Positions 1-6,079 of a stretch of 9,128 bases of DNA are shown here, one piece after another. The translations under genes and the position numbers were made by a program. The notes under the pieces were generated by a model. That model saw only the letters and a program-made list of their open reading frames with translations, was not told where the DNA came from and did no database searches. Source of the DNA: Candidatus Methanophagales archaeon (GTDB taxonomy: Archaea; Halobacteriota; Syntropharchaeia; Alkanophagales; Methanospirareceae); assembly GCA_003601795.1 (NCBI GenBank), contig PIXU01000174.1, positions 1 to 9,128 of the forward strand, written 5' to 3'. Each line of letters starts with the position of its first letter. Within the stretch, counting starts at the first letter, position 1.

Positions 1-181
1 GTCCTAAAAATCCCTCTTTTTCGTATCTGTGCCTTATCCTGTTGAGTGTCGTGATTGTAACCTCGCATTCTTCTGCGAATTTTATCTTCTCGTGTCGCTT
101 CTTCGCCTCCTCTGCTTTGCTCAACAGCTCCTTATAGCGCAAAGCCTTCTCCAATTTCCCTTTAGATAGTGCTACGTCCAT
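1..181 (-). CDS. Helix-turn-helix protein, probable transposase N-terminus (partial)
   Basis: The first 60 residues of a protein that runs off the left edge of the window are visible, with no stop in frame. It starts MDVALSKGKLEKAL and is highly charged, with a probable coiled or helical stretch to about residue 32. Residues 33-60 (IKFAEECEVTITTLNRIRHR and onward to GFLG) read as a helix-turn-helix of the kind found at the N-terminus of IS630-like and related transposases, where a recognition helix is followed by an R-Y-x-x-E-G-F/L-x-G linker. The start is supported by a GGTGGTGA ribosome binding site 3 bases before the ATG (on the minus strand) and by an AT-rich TATA region about 55 bases upstream. 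A DNA-binding regulator is an alternative, because the catalytic part is not visible. Whether the gene is intact cannot be judged. Confidence 0.55.
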   Translation of the reverse strand, partial: MDVALSKGKLEKALRYKELLSKAEEAKKRHEKIKFAEECEVTITTLNRIRHRYEKEGFLG

Positions 182-214
182 AATCACCACCGTTATACAT
201 TTGATTTGTCAGAA

Positions 215-241
215 TAAATATTTATATTATTTATAAATATG
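215..241 (-). promoter_or_regulatory. Probable TATA region for the leftward helix-turn-helix gene
   Basis: This is a run of almost pure A/T. Read on the minus strand it contains ATTTATAAATA at about 231-241, which is 50 to 60 bases before the ATG at 181. An archaeal TATA box there would place the transcript start near 205-210, giving a leader of about 25 bases that includes the GGTGGTGA ribosome binding site. The position comes from spacing rules only. Confidence 0.4.
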
Positions 242-294
242 CGAGTTCCTGATGAATGCAACAATTGATGATACAGCACTTTTAGCTTATAAAA

Positions 295-316
295 TTGCCA
301 ACTTATTTCTTGGCAA
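295..316. repeat. Inverted repeat TTGCCAA / TTGGCAA
   Basis: A perfect 7-base inverted repeat with an 8-base AT-rich spacer. The pairing can be extended outward by AGCT on both sides if a 7-base bulge is allowed on the left arm. It is not followed by a T-run on either strand, so it is not an obvious terminator. It could be a protein binding site or a remnant of a mobile element. Its role is unknown. Confidence 0.35.
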
Positions 317-365
317 GCTATAAACAATATCCAAATCATAAATCCCAAAAGAAAGGTTTGTTTAG

Positions 366-408
366 ACCGGGGCTCTGCCCCGGTAACCCCGCAAGCCCAG
401 TAGGGGTT
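366..408. repeat. GC-rich double palindromic element
   Basis: There are two adjacent inverted repeats in an otherwise AT-rich gap. The first is ACCGGGGC (366-373), TCT loop, GCCCCGGT (377-384), a perfect 8-base stem. The second is AACCCC (385-390) with GGGGTT (403-408) and a 12-base loop. Together they would form two neighbouring hairpins in RNA or single-stranded DNA. The composition contrasts sharply with its surroundings, and GGGGC-TCT-GCCCC hairpins of this kind are often multi-copy intergenic repeats in prokaryotes. Whether it is multi-copy here cannot be seen from one window. It is unlikely to be a simple terminator, because no T-run directly follows. Confidence 0.6.
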
Positions 409-550
409 TATTTCGAGTTTAGTGCTTAGAATTTATACCCCTCAGATATTGCTGCAATTACCCCGTATCTTATAGTATAGAATTATCCCTTATTCACATT
501 TTGCGGCTTTGTTATACAATAAGGCAATTTAATAGACAAAAATAGAAACA

Positions 551-558
551 TTTAAATA
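551..558 (+). promoter_or_regulatory. TATA box of the transport operon
   Basis: TTTAAATA, preceded by the purine-rich AGAAACA that could act as the TFB recognition element. The 10-mer TTTAAATACC is identical to the one before the PurP genes at 6660-6669. It would start transcription near 577-582, leaving a leader of about 50 bases before the ATG at 630. Two later TATAAAA stretches (585 and 605) are possible alternatives. Confidence 0.5.
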
Positions 559-582
559 CCGGCAAGAAGAAAAAACATTTGT

Positions 583-614
583 GTATAAAAAAATGCTGTG
601 CAGTATAAAAAAAT
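583..614 (+). repeat. Direct repeat GTATAAAAAAAT, two copies in operon leader
   Basis: The 12-base sequence GTATAAAAAAAT occurs at 583-594 and again at 603-614, exactly 20 bases apart, close to two helical turns. Both copies are between the TATA box at 551 and the AGGAGGTGA ribosome binding site at 616. They could be a tandem binding site for a regulator, or the first copy could be an additional core promoter. Confidence 0.4.
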
Positions 615-629
615 TAGGAGGTGATTAAT

Positions 630-1661
630 ATGGAAAAGAGAACCGCAATTACAGGAGGAATAATGGCTGTAGGAATAATTGCAGTAGTGGTTTTTGGAAT
701 TGGGTGCATAGAAGAAAAAGCTCCAGCAGAGATGACTACACTCAACATTGGCTATCAACCAAGCACGCATCAAATCGCAGCGATGTTAGCATCCGAAAAG
801 GGATGGTGGGAAGAGGATCTGGCGCAATTTGGCATAGAAAAGGTTACAATGAAGGAATTCCCTTCTGGACCTCCAGAGATGCATGCAATGCTTGCCGGAG
901 ACCTTGACGTAGCGTATGTCGGAGTTGCGCCACCTATTGCGGCGATGTACGAAGGCTTAGATGCAAAGATAGTTGCAGGCGTCCAGACTCAAGGGTCCGC
1001 GATAGTTATCCGCCCTGAACTTGCCGATGAATACGAGGGACCTCTTTCTTTAAAAGGCAAGTCGATCGCTACATTTCCACCCGGTTCAATTCAGCATACA
1101 ATCCTTTCAAAATGGCTTTTAGATAATGGGGTAGACCCGGAGAAGGATGTAGATATAAAAGCAATGGGCCCAAGCGATGCTGCTACTGCTATTGGAGCTA
1201 AAACCGTGGATTCTGTCTTTCTCCCCAGCCCAACACCTACAATAATCGTAGAGGAAGGCAATGGAGTAATCGTTGCATGGTCGGGGTCAATGTGGCCAGA
1301 CCACGCGTGCTGCTGCTTAGCTGCGAGTGGGAAAATGATTAGGGAACACCCGGAGATGCTTAAGCAGATAATAAAAACGCATATCCGTGCCACGGAATAT
1401 GAAATTGCACATCCCGAAGAAGCGGCAGAGATTTATGCAAAATGGGAAAACGCAAATGTATCTACGATAAAGCACTCGATAGAGGCAACAGATATGCACT
1501 GGATTCACGACCCACAACTTGAGGTGGAATCGGGGATTGAATACGCGAAAGTAATCTACGAACTGAATAGAGAGAGATATGAGGAAAAGGGTATTGAAAT
1601 GCTTGAAGAAAAAGACATGTTTGATACCCGCTTCTATGACGAGGTAACGAGGGAAAGATGA
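630..1661 (+). CDS. ABC transporter substrate-binding protein, SsuA/TauA/NrtA type
   Basis: Extracytoplasmic solute-binding protein of 343 residues that feeds the permease and ATPase encoded next. The N-terminus has KR followed by a hydrophobic segment (about 8-23) ending in FGIGC, so Cys26 is a candidate lipid-anchor site, though the lipobox is weak. The mature part has the type II binding fold pattern of the sulfonate/taurine/nitrate family: LNIGYQPSTHQIAAMLASEKGWW (38-60), a glycine-rich FPSGPPEMHAML (77-88), and GDLDVAYVGVAPPIAAM (90-106). Residues 221-232 contain MWPDHACCCLAA, with three consecutive cysteines (227-229). I chose the ATG at 630 because a strong AGGAGGTGA site sits 5 bases before it; a GTG at 621 lies inside that site. 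The stop overlaps the permease start (ATGA), so translation is probably coupled. The family is well supported. The substrate (sulfonate, taurine, nitrate, thiamine precursor or other) is not determined. Confidence 0.85.
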   Translation: MEKRTAITGGIMAVGIIAVVVFGIGCIEEKAPAEMTTLNIGYQPSTHQIAAMLASEKGWWEEDLAQFGIEKVTMKEFPSGPPEMHAMLAGDLDVAYVGVAPPIAAMYEGLDAKIVAGVQTQGSAIVIRPELADEYEGPLSLKGKSIATFPPGSIQHTILSKWLLDNGVDPEKDVDIKAMGPSDAATAIGAKTVDSVFLPSPTPTIIVEEGNGVIVAWSGSMWPDHACCCLAASGKMIREHPEMLKQIIKTHIRATEYEIAHPEEAAEIYAKWENANVSTIKHSIEATDMHWIHDPQLEVESGIEYAKVIYELNRERYEEKGIEMLEEKDMFDTRFYDEVTRER

Positions 1662-2431
1662 AGTTGCCGACAAAAGAAAAATGGCTGTGGTTAGTTCCTC
1701 TAATCGCAGTCCTCCTCCTCTGGGAGTTTACGGCGGGATACGTGATAAAAAATCCGTTAATGTTGCCACGCTTCTCCGCCGTTATTTTTTCCATTTATGC
1801 GCTTAGGAATGTTTTGATTGCTGATACGCTCATCAGCCTCCTTCACTTTGGCATAGGGCTGGCATTGGCATTTGCCGCAGCACTTCCTTTGGCAATTGGT
1901 ATGGGGTGGTCCAGGAACATATTCAAAGCTATTGACCCAATCATTGAAATTCTGAGACCAATACCACCTCTCGCTTGGATACCCATTGCAATGATCTGGT
2001 TCCATCTAACGCACTACGCCGCGGGATTTATCATCTTCATCGGTGCATTTTTCCCTATCTTAATTGACAGCTATACAGGATTTCGCGATGTGCCAAAGGT
2101 GTTGGTGGAGACGGGAAAAGTGTTAGGATGCATAAGTGATAAAAAGCAGATAAAATATATTGCCTTTCCCTATGCGCTTCCTTCTATTGCTACCGGCACC
2201 CGAGTTGGAATGGGGGTTGGCTGGATGTGTGTAGTAGCAGCGGAAATGTTCGGAGTTAGCGATAGCGGACTTGGTTATCGCCTTTTCCAGAAATTTTACT
2301 TCCTGCATCAGATGGACTACGTGGTGGCGTACATGCTTGTTTTAGGGCTGGTAGCGCTATGCTTAGACCGCTTATTCAGGCATTTTGTAGAGGATAAATT
2401 ATTTAAATGGAAGAAGGGGATCGTGAAATGA
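1658..2431 (+). CDS. ABC transporter permease, SsuC/TauC/NrtB type
   Basis: Integral membrane subunit of 257 residues, the usual length for this family, with about six hydrophobic helices starting at residue 10. The stretch LRPIPPLAWIPIAMIWF (99-115) is the hallmark of SsuC/TauC/NrtB permeases. The cytoplasmic EAA loop that docks to the ATPase is visible as ETGKVLGCISDKKQIKYIAF followed by PYALP (151-175), with the conserved glycine at 157 and P-x-x-x-P near its end. The start overlaps the stop of the binding-protein gene by 4 bases (ATGA). The ATPase gene begins 1 base after its stop. It forms the import channel with the neighbouring two products. Confidence 0.92.
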   Translation: MKLPTKEKWLWLVPLIAVLLLWEFTAGYVIKNPLMLPRFSAVIFSIYALRNVLIADTLISLLHFGIGLALAFAAALPLAIGMGWSRNIFKAIDPIIEILRPIPPLAWIPIAMIWFHLTHYAAGFIIFIGAFFPILIDSYTGFRDVPKVLVETGKVLGCISDKKQIKYIAFPYALPSIATGTRVGMGVGWMCVVAAEMFGVSDSGLGYRLFQKFYFLHQMDYVVAYMLVLGLVALCLDRLFRHFVEDKLFKWKKGIVK

Positions 2432-2432
2432 A

Positions 2433-3206
2433 ATGAACCACAAACTTGAGATTCGGAATCTAACGAAGACGTTTAGCACAGAAGAAGGCGAAATGGGAGC
2501 ATTGGAAGATATTAATATAGAAGTCACGCCAGCGGAATTTCTGTGTATTATTGGTCCCTCGGGATGCGGGAAAACAACGCTGCTGAGAATGGTAGCGGGT
2601 TTAGACCACCCGAGCAGTGGGGAGATTATCTTAGATGGAAAAGAGGTGAAAGGACCTTCTCCTGATAGAGGAATGGTATTCCAGGAATTTTCGCTATTCC
2701 CGTGGCGAACGGTTTTGAAGAACGTGGAATTCGGACTGGAAATCAAAGGAGTGGGGGGTAAAGCGAGGGGAGAGATTGCAGAGAAATACATAGAGCTTGT
2801 AGGACTACAAGGTTTTGAAAACCATTACCCATACGAACTTTCAGGGGGTATGAAGCAGAGGGTAGCGATTGCAAGAGCCCTTGCAACCGAACCCGCAATT
2901 TTATTGATGGATGAGCCTTTCGGTTCCGTGGATGCACAGACGAGAAATGTACTTCAGGAAGAGCTGCTGGAAATCTGGAAAAGGACAAAAAAAACAATCC
3001 TGTTCGTGACCCATAGCGTTGATGAAGCGGTATATCTTGCCGATAGAGTGGCAGTGATGTCCGCGAGACCGGGCTGCCTTGTTAAGTGTCTCGCTGTTAA
3101 TATACCAAGACCGAGGAAGCGAACGAGTTTAGAAGCGAATGAGTTCAGGGAGAAGTTGCTTATGTTGCTCAGCTTAGAACGCTCAAAGGCGTGTATTTCG
3201 GTTTAA
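2433..3206 (+). CDS. ABC transporter ATP-binding protein, SsuB/TauB/NrtD type
   Basis: Cytoplasmic ATPase of 257 residues that powers the importer. All motifs are intact: Walker A GPSGCGKT (41-48), Q-loop Gln84 in VFQEFSLFPW, signature LSGGMKQR (136-143), Walker B ILLMDEPF (156-163), D-loop GSVDAQ (164-169) and H-loop His194 in FVTHS. The phrase VFQEFSLFPWRTVLKNVEFGLE is typical of the nitrate/sulfonate/taurine ATPases. The C-terminal tail after about residue 230 is short and poorly conserved, and carries no regulatory domain. It sits 1 base after the permease stop and 9 bases before the TauE-like gene. The start lacks a strong ribosome binding site of its own, so coupling to the permease is likely. 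Confidence 0.93.
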   Translation: MNHKLEIRNLTKTFSTEEGEMGALEDINIEVTPAEFLCIIGPSGCGKTTLLRMVAGLDHPSSGEIILDGKEVKGPSPDRGMVFQEFSLFPWRTVLKNVEFGLEIKGVGGKARGEIAEKYIELVGLQGFENHYPYELSGGMKQRVAIARALATEPAILLMDEPFGSVDAQTRNVLQEELLEIWKRTKKTILFVTHSVDEAVYLADRVAVMSARPGCLVKCLAVNIPRPRKRTSLEANEFREKLLMLLSLERSKACISV

Positions 3207-3215
3207 TGAGTTCAC

Positions 3216-3959
3216 ATGCCTCAAATTACATTAATCATCATTTACATCTGTATCGGTCTTTTCGCGGGCTTTATGAGCGGTATGTTTGGAATCGGCGGCG
3301 GTGCCGTTAGGATACCGTTGCTTAATCTCGCAGGTTTGCCTTTACTCAGTGCTTTTGGAATAAATTTATTTATTGTGCCTTTTTCATCATTAGTAGGCGC
3401 AGTGAGTCAAAGGGAAAATATAGAAAAAGAAATCACGATTTATTTAGGAGGGGGCGGTGTTTTTGGAGCGATAATAGGCGCATTTCTCGCAGGTTTAATC
3501 CCAACTTTGGTTTTAGCAGTCATTTTCGTTGCCCTTTCTCTTGTAATAGTATTAGGGCTATTTTTAGACCGGATTGCACCAGCACTTGCTCATAAATTCA
3601 ATCTTACTCATAAGAGTGCTTTCGCATCTTCTTTTTTTCTCAGCTTAATGGCAGCGATTCGAGGCGGAAGTGCGGGTTCTCTCTTCCCCGCGTTTTTAAA
3701 AGCCACGGGGTGCGATATTCATAGAGCAATTGCAACCTCCTTATGTGTAACGATTTTCACATGTATTGGCGCTGCAGCAATATTCTGGTCCCGTGGTGAC
3801 ATAAAATGGTTGCCGGCAATTTTTGCGCTCGCGGGTTCAATGGTAGGAGCAAAGTTTGGAAGTGCTGTCTCATTAAAAACCAAATCGGTCTGGCTGGAAA
3901 TTGGTCTTGGGATATTGGTTGTGGCTCTTGCTCTTATTACCGTGTATAAGGCATTATAA
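3216..3959 (+). CDS. TauE/SafE family sulfite exporter-like membrane protein
   Basis: Membrane protein of 247 residues with about eight hydrophobic segments arranged as two repeats. The first repeat has the family signature GLFAGFMSGMFGIGGG followed by AVRIPLL (14-36). The second repeat, at about 142-160, reads SLMAAIRGGSAGSLFPAFL, where the glycine triplet has decayed. TauE/SafE proteins export sulfite, sulfoacetate or related organosulfur anions in bacteria that degrade sulfonates, but many members have no known substrate. The gene lies 9 bases after the ATPase gene, in line with the importer, and is probably in the same transcript. No ribosome binding site is evident before the ATG. The pairing with an SsuABC-type importer supports a sulfonate or sulfite role, but this is inference. 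Confidence 0.83.
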   Translation: MPQITLIIIYICIGLFAGFMSGMFGIGGGAVRIPLLNLAGLPLLSAFGINLFIVPFSSLVGAVSQRENIEKEITIYLGGGGVFGAIIGAFLAGLIPTLVLAVIFVALSLVIVLGLFLDRIAPALAHKFNLTHKSAFASSFFLSLMAAIRGGSAGSLFPAFLKATGCDIHRAIATSLCVTIFTCIGAAAIFWSRGDIKWLPAIFALAGSMVGAKFGSAVSLKTKSVWLEIGLGILVVALALITVYKAL

Positions 3960-3989
3960 AAAGGAAGAAAGTAGTTTCGTATAGTATCT

Positions 3990-5219
3990 ATGAACAGGAA
4001 CAGGTATCTGAAAGGAGTAAGCGCAAACGTACTTTTATTGGGCGTTGTTAGTTTCATGAACGATTTAAGTAGTGAAATGATAATGCCCATTTTGCCCATG
4101 TTCATCACGGTGTTAGGCGGTGCGGGTTTGATTTTGGGGCTAATCGGGGGATTACAAGACAGCATATCAAGCATATTAAAGGTTCTTTCTGGACACTGGT
4201 CTGATAGAATAGGGAGGAGGAAGATATTTGTATCTTCTGGCTATCTGACTTCCGCAAGCTTCAAGTTGCTCCTGTCCCTTTCCATGATATGGCAGCACAT
4301 ATTAGTCTTCAGCAGTTTTGAACGCGTGGGGAAGGGATTGAGAACAGCACCAAGAGATGCAATTATCGCGGATTCCATGCCTGAAGCGAGAGGAAAGGGA
4401 TTTGGGATACATCGAGCACTTGATACTTCTGGTGCAATTGCCGGGTCGGTAATTGTTTTGCTTTTACTTTTGTTTCTCTGTTTCGACTTCGAACAAATCG
4501 CATATCAAATTGCTTTTTATAAGTCAATCATATTTATAGCGGCGATAGTCGCTTTTTTCTCCTTAGTGCCACTTTATTTTGTAAAAGAAGGTAAGAGAGA
4601 GCCGCAGGAGATGAAATTGCAGATAAGCCTGAAAAAACTGCCTAAGCAGCTTAAGTTGTTCATCGCGGTGGCTACTCTCTTTGCGTTAGCCAATTTCACC
4701 TACATGTTCTTCATATGGAAGGCGAAGGATGCTTTCATGCCACTAATGCCCGTGAAGGAGGCAATCGCACTTGCCATACTTTTATATGTCCTCTTTAATG
4801 TCTTCTACGCCATGTTAGCTATTCCTTTTGGCACGCTGTCCGACAGAATAGGGCGGTGGAAAGTGCTTACTTTTGGCTACTTCCTGTTTTCTGTGACCTG
4901 TCTCGGATTTGCTTTTTTCGATTCTCTCGCCGCTTTTTTAGTTTTGTTCCCTCTTTACGGAGCGGTGTATGCGATGGTAGACGGGAACCAAAGGGCTTTT
5001 GTATCCGACTTATCCACAGAAGAACTAAGGGCAACCGCTTTAGGTACTTTTCATACGATGATAGGCCTGGTAGCGTTACCCGCAAGTGTAATCGCCGGGC
5101 TCTTATGGCAAGTGATCAGCCCAAATGCAACCTTTATTTATGGCAGTGTAGTCAGTCTCATCGCTGTTATTTTGTTCCTCATTTTCAGCGATTATTTTAA
5201 GGATCAGGTTAGGGGTTGA
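3990..5219 (+). CDS. Major facilitator superfamily transporter
   Basis: A 409-residue protein with about 12 hydrophobic helices, the normal MFS size. MFS motif A appears in both halves: GHWSDRIGRRK (68-78) and GTLSDRIGRWK (281-291). It belongs to a widespread prokaryotic clade recognised by SFMNDLSSEMIMPILP (21-36) near the start and ERVGKGLRTAPRDAIIADS (111-129) after the second pair of helices. The substrate of that clade is not established. The gene starts 30 bases after the TauE-like gene with no clear terminator or promoter between, so it is probably the last gene of the transport operon. A role in exporting a product or a toxic anion is possible but not shown. Confidence 0.88.
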   Translation: MNRNRYLKGVSANVLLLGVVSFMNDLSSEMIMPILPMFITVLGGAGLILGLIGGLQDSISSILKVLSGHWSDRIGRRKIFVSSGYLTSASFKLLLSLSMIWQHILVFSSFERVGKGLRTAPRDAIIADSMPEARGKGFGIHRALDTSGAIAGSVIVLLLLLFLCFDFEQIAYQIAFYKSIIFIAAIVAFFSLVPLYFVKEGKREPQEMKLQISLKKLPKQLKLFIAVATLFALANFTYMFFIWKAKDAFMPLMPVKEAIALAILLYVLFNVFYAMLAIPFGTLSDRIGRWKVLTFGYFLFSVTCLGFAFFDSLAAFLVLFPLYGAVYAMVDGNQRAFVSDLSTEELRATALGTFHTMIGLVALPASVIAGLLWQVISPNATFIYGSVVSLIAVILFLIFSDYFKDQVRG

Positions 5220-5239
5220 GCCGCGGTGAAGGAAAATTA

Positions 5240-5247
5240 TTTATATA
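5240..5247 (+). promoter_or_regulatory. TATA box of the DsrE-like gene
   Basis: TTTATATA after an A-rich stretch (GGAAAATTA). The 9-mer TTTATATAC occurs again before the chelatase gene at 5962-5970. Expected transcript start is near 5270, giving a leader of about 20 bases that holds the GGGGTGA ribosome binding site (5271-5277). Confidence 0.6.
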
Positions 5248-5288
5248 CCCTTTATTAATAAATAGAAGCGGGGGTGAAAAGAGAAAAA

Positions 5289-5741
5289 ATGAAAATAAAA
5301 AAGATAGAGAAACTGCTTGTAATCGTGAATTCCGGCATGGACAGGCCTTTTAGCCAATATGCAAGCTACGCAATTGCTTTTACGGCGAAGAAAATTCATA
5401 ACATCCCGGATGTTATGATATTCTACGGACCACAAGGTGCGGAGATGGCGCAGAAGGGGAATCTGGCGAAATTAGCGTTCTCGGAAGACGTGAAGAAACT
5501 AATTGCGGGACAGTTCGAGGGTTTAAATCCTGAAGACCTACCGGACAATCTGGAACTACTGGCAAGGCATTTGAAGGAAGCTATGGGCGTGAACATCGGG
5601 TCGTGTGCGACATTCCACGTCGTTGGTGGATTTGCTACCTCGGTAGAAGACACAACAAATATCGAAGATTTCATAATGCCCGTGAAAATCCCGGATGCGG
5701 TGGAAGCAGCACTTAGTGCAGACAAAATACTGTATTTCTGA
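5289..5741 (+). CDS. DsrE/DsrF-like small sulfur-carrier family protein
   Basis: Cytoplasmic protein of 150 residues with the alpha/beta layout of the DsrE/DsrF/TusD superfamily. It has an opening strand KLLVIVNSG (8-16), then DVMIFYGPQGAEM (41-53) where family members carry a strand and a functional loop, and a helix followed by NIGSCATFHVVGG (102-114). Cys106 is the only cysteine and lies where the superfamily often has its persulfide-carrying residue. Family members pass sulfur in tRNA thiolation or dissimilatory sulfur metabolism, or are uncharacterised. The ATG at 5289 is preferred over a GTG at 5274, because GGGGTGA (5271-5277) is then a ribosome binding site 11 bases upstream. It has its own TATA box and terminator, so it is probably transcribed alone. 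Partner proteins (DsrF/DsrH or TusE-like) are not in the window. The specific role is unknown. Confidence 0.7.
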   Translation: MKIKKIEKLLVIVNSGMDRPFSQYASYAIAFTAKKIHNIPDVMIFYGPQGAEMAQKGNLAKLAFSEDVKKLIAGQFEGLNPEDLPDNLELLARHLKEAMGVNIGSCATFHVVGGFATSVEDTTNIEDFIMPVKIPDAVEAALSADKILYF

Positions 5742-5758
5742 AAACCACCAAAAAGCCA

Positions 5759-5782
5759 TTTTTTTTCTTTTTTTTCTCTTTT
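5759..5782 (+). terminator. Oligo-T terminator after the DsrE-like gene
   Basis: Two runs of eight T, separated by one C, followed by CTCTTTT, beginning 17 bases after the stop codon. Runs of T without a strong hairpin are the usual intrinsic termination signal in archaea. Confidence 0.7.
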
Positions 5783-5825
5783 GCAAGCCTTTTCGCTTCA
5801 AACAAGAAAGAATAATTTTTGGTCA

Positions 5826-5940
5826 TCGGACACAGATGAACGCAGATAATCAGGATTTTGAATATAAGGTTTAACAGACGGAGGAGATTATTAGAATCTT
5901 CTATCGAGTTTTTCTGCGTAAATCCGTGTAAATCCGCGCC
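5826..5940. repeat. Long imperfect inverted repeat, dispersed-repeat type
   Basis: ACACAGATGAACGCAGA (5830-5846) pairs with TCTGCGTAAATCCGTGT (5913-5929) at 14 of 17 positions across a 66-base spacer. On the right the phrase continues as AAATCCGCGCC, giving short GTAAATCCG reiterations (5918-5926 and 5928-5936). ACACAGATGAACGCAGAT-like sequences with matching ends are known as multi-copy intergenic repeats in many bacteria and archaea, so this is likely a member of such a family. Copy number in this genome cannot be seen. Confidence 0.6.
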
Positions 5941-5960
5941 CTAAATAGGTAGAAGTTATA

Positions 5961-5970
5961 CTTTATATAC
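5961..5970 (+). promoter_or_regulatory. TATA box of the chelatase gene
   Basis: CTTTATATAC, sharing the 9-mer TTTATATAC with the promoter at 5240. A start near 5990 would leave a leader of about 90 bases before the ATG at 6080, longer than the others in this window. A closer AT-rich stretch, GTTAAATAA at 6046, is a weaker alternative. Confidence 0.45.
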
Positions 5971-6079
5971 AATCAAAAATGTTACTCGAAAAAAACCGTA
6001 AATTATTTTAAGCCGAATTAACTTGAGTAGTTGATGATAGAAGCGTTAAATAAACAAACCAAAAGAGGGAGCGTAAAAA

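Larger units (their letters stand above)
182..629. other. Intergenic region, 448 bases
   Basis: No convincing gene lies here. It holds the AT-rich promoter zone of the leftward helix-turn-helix gene (about 215-241), a TTGCCAA/TTGGCAA inverted repeat (295-301 with 310-316), a GC-rich double palindrome (366-408), and the promoter and leader of the transport operon (551-629). A 23-codon open frame at 252-323 covers the TTGCCAA repeat. It has no ribosome binding site and is not called. The rest is AT-rich and shows nothing recognisable. Confidence 0.7.
5742..6079. other. Intergenic region, 338 bases
   Basis: No gene is seen here. It contains the oligo-T terminator of the DsrE-like gene (5759-5782), a long imperfect inverted repeat (5826-5940) and the promoter plus a leader of about 90 bases of the chelatase gene. 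The leader has only a weak TACTC/GAGTA pairing and no recognisable riboswitch. Confidence 0.7.

Noticed and set aside
182..193. Shared 12-mer GGTGGTGATTAT at the left edge (minus strand) and at 8918-8929 (plus strand)
   Set aside because: It looks like paired insertion-sequence ends at first, but the left copy is a ribosome binding site region and the flanks do not match.
252..323. Open frame of 23 codons (MNATIDDTALLAYKIANLFL and onward)
   Set aside because: No ribosome binding site, the nearest TATA stretch is too close, and no recognisable motif. It overlaps the TTGCCAA inverted repeat. It could be a gene remnant but cannot be supported.
1317..1794. Leftward open frames of 110 to 118 codons opposite the binding-protein and permease genes
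   Set aside because: They are antisense shadows of well-supported genes, with no ribosome binding site and implausible composition.
4856..5200. Rightward 114-codon frame inside the MFS gene
   Set aside because: Out of frame within an intact 12-helix transporter. The translation is rich in Arg, Cys and Phe with no membrane or domain pattern.
5971..6079. Possible cobalamin or nickel riboswitch in the chelatase leader
   Set aside because: The leader is AT-rich, with only a weak 5-base pairing and none of the conserved elements of a known riboswitch class.
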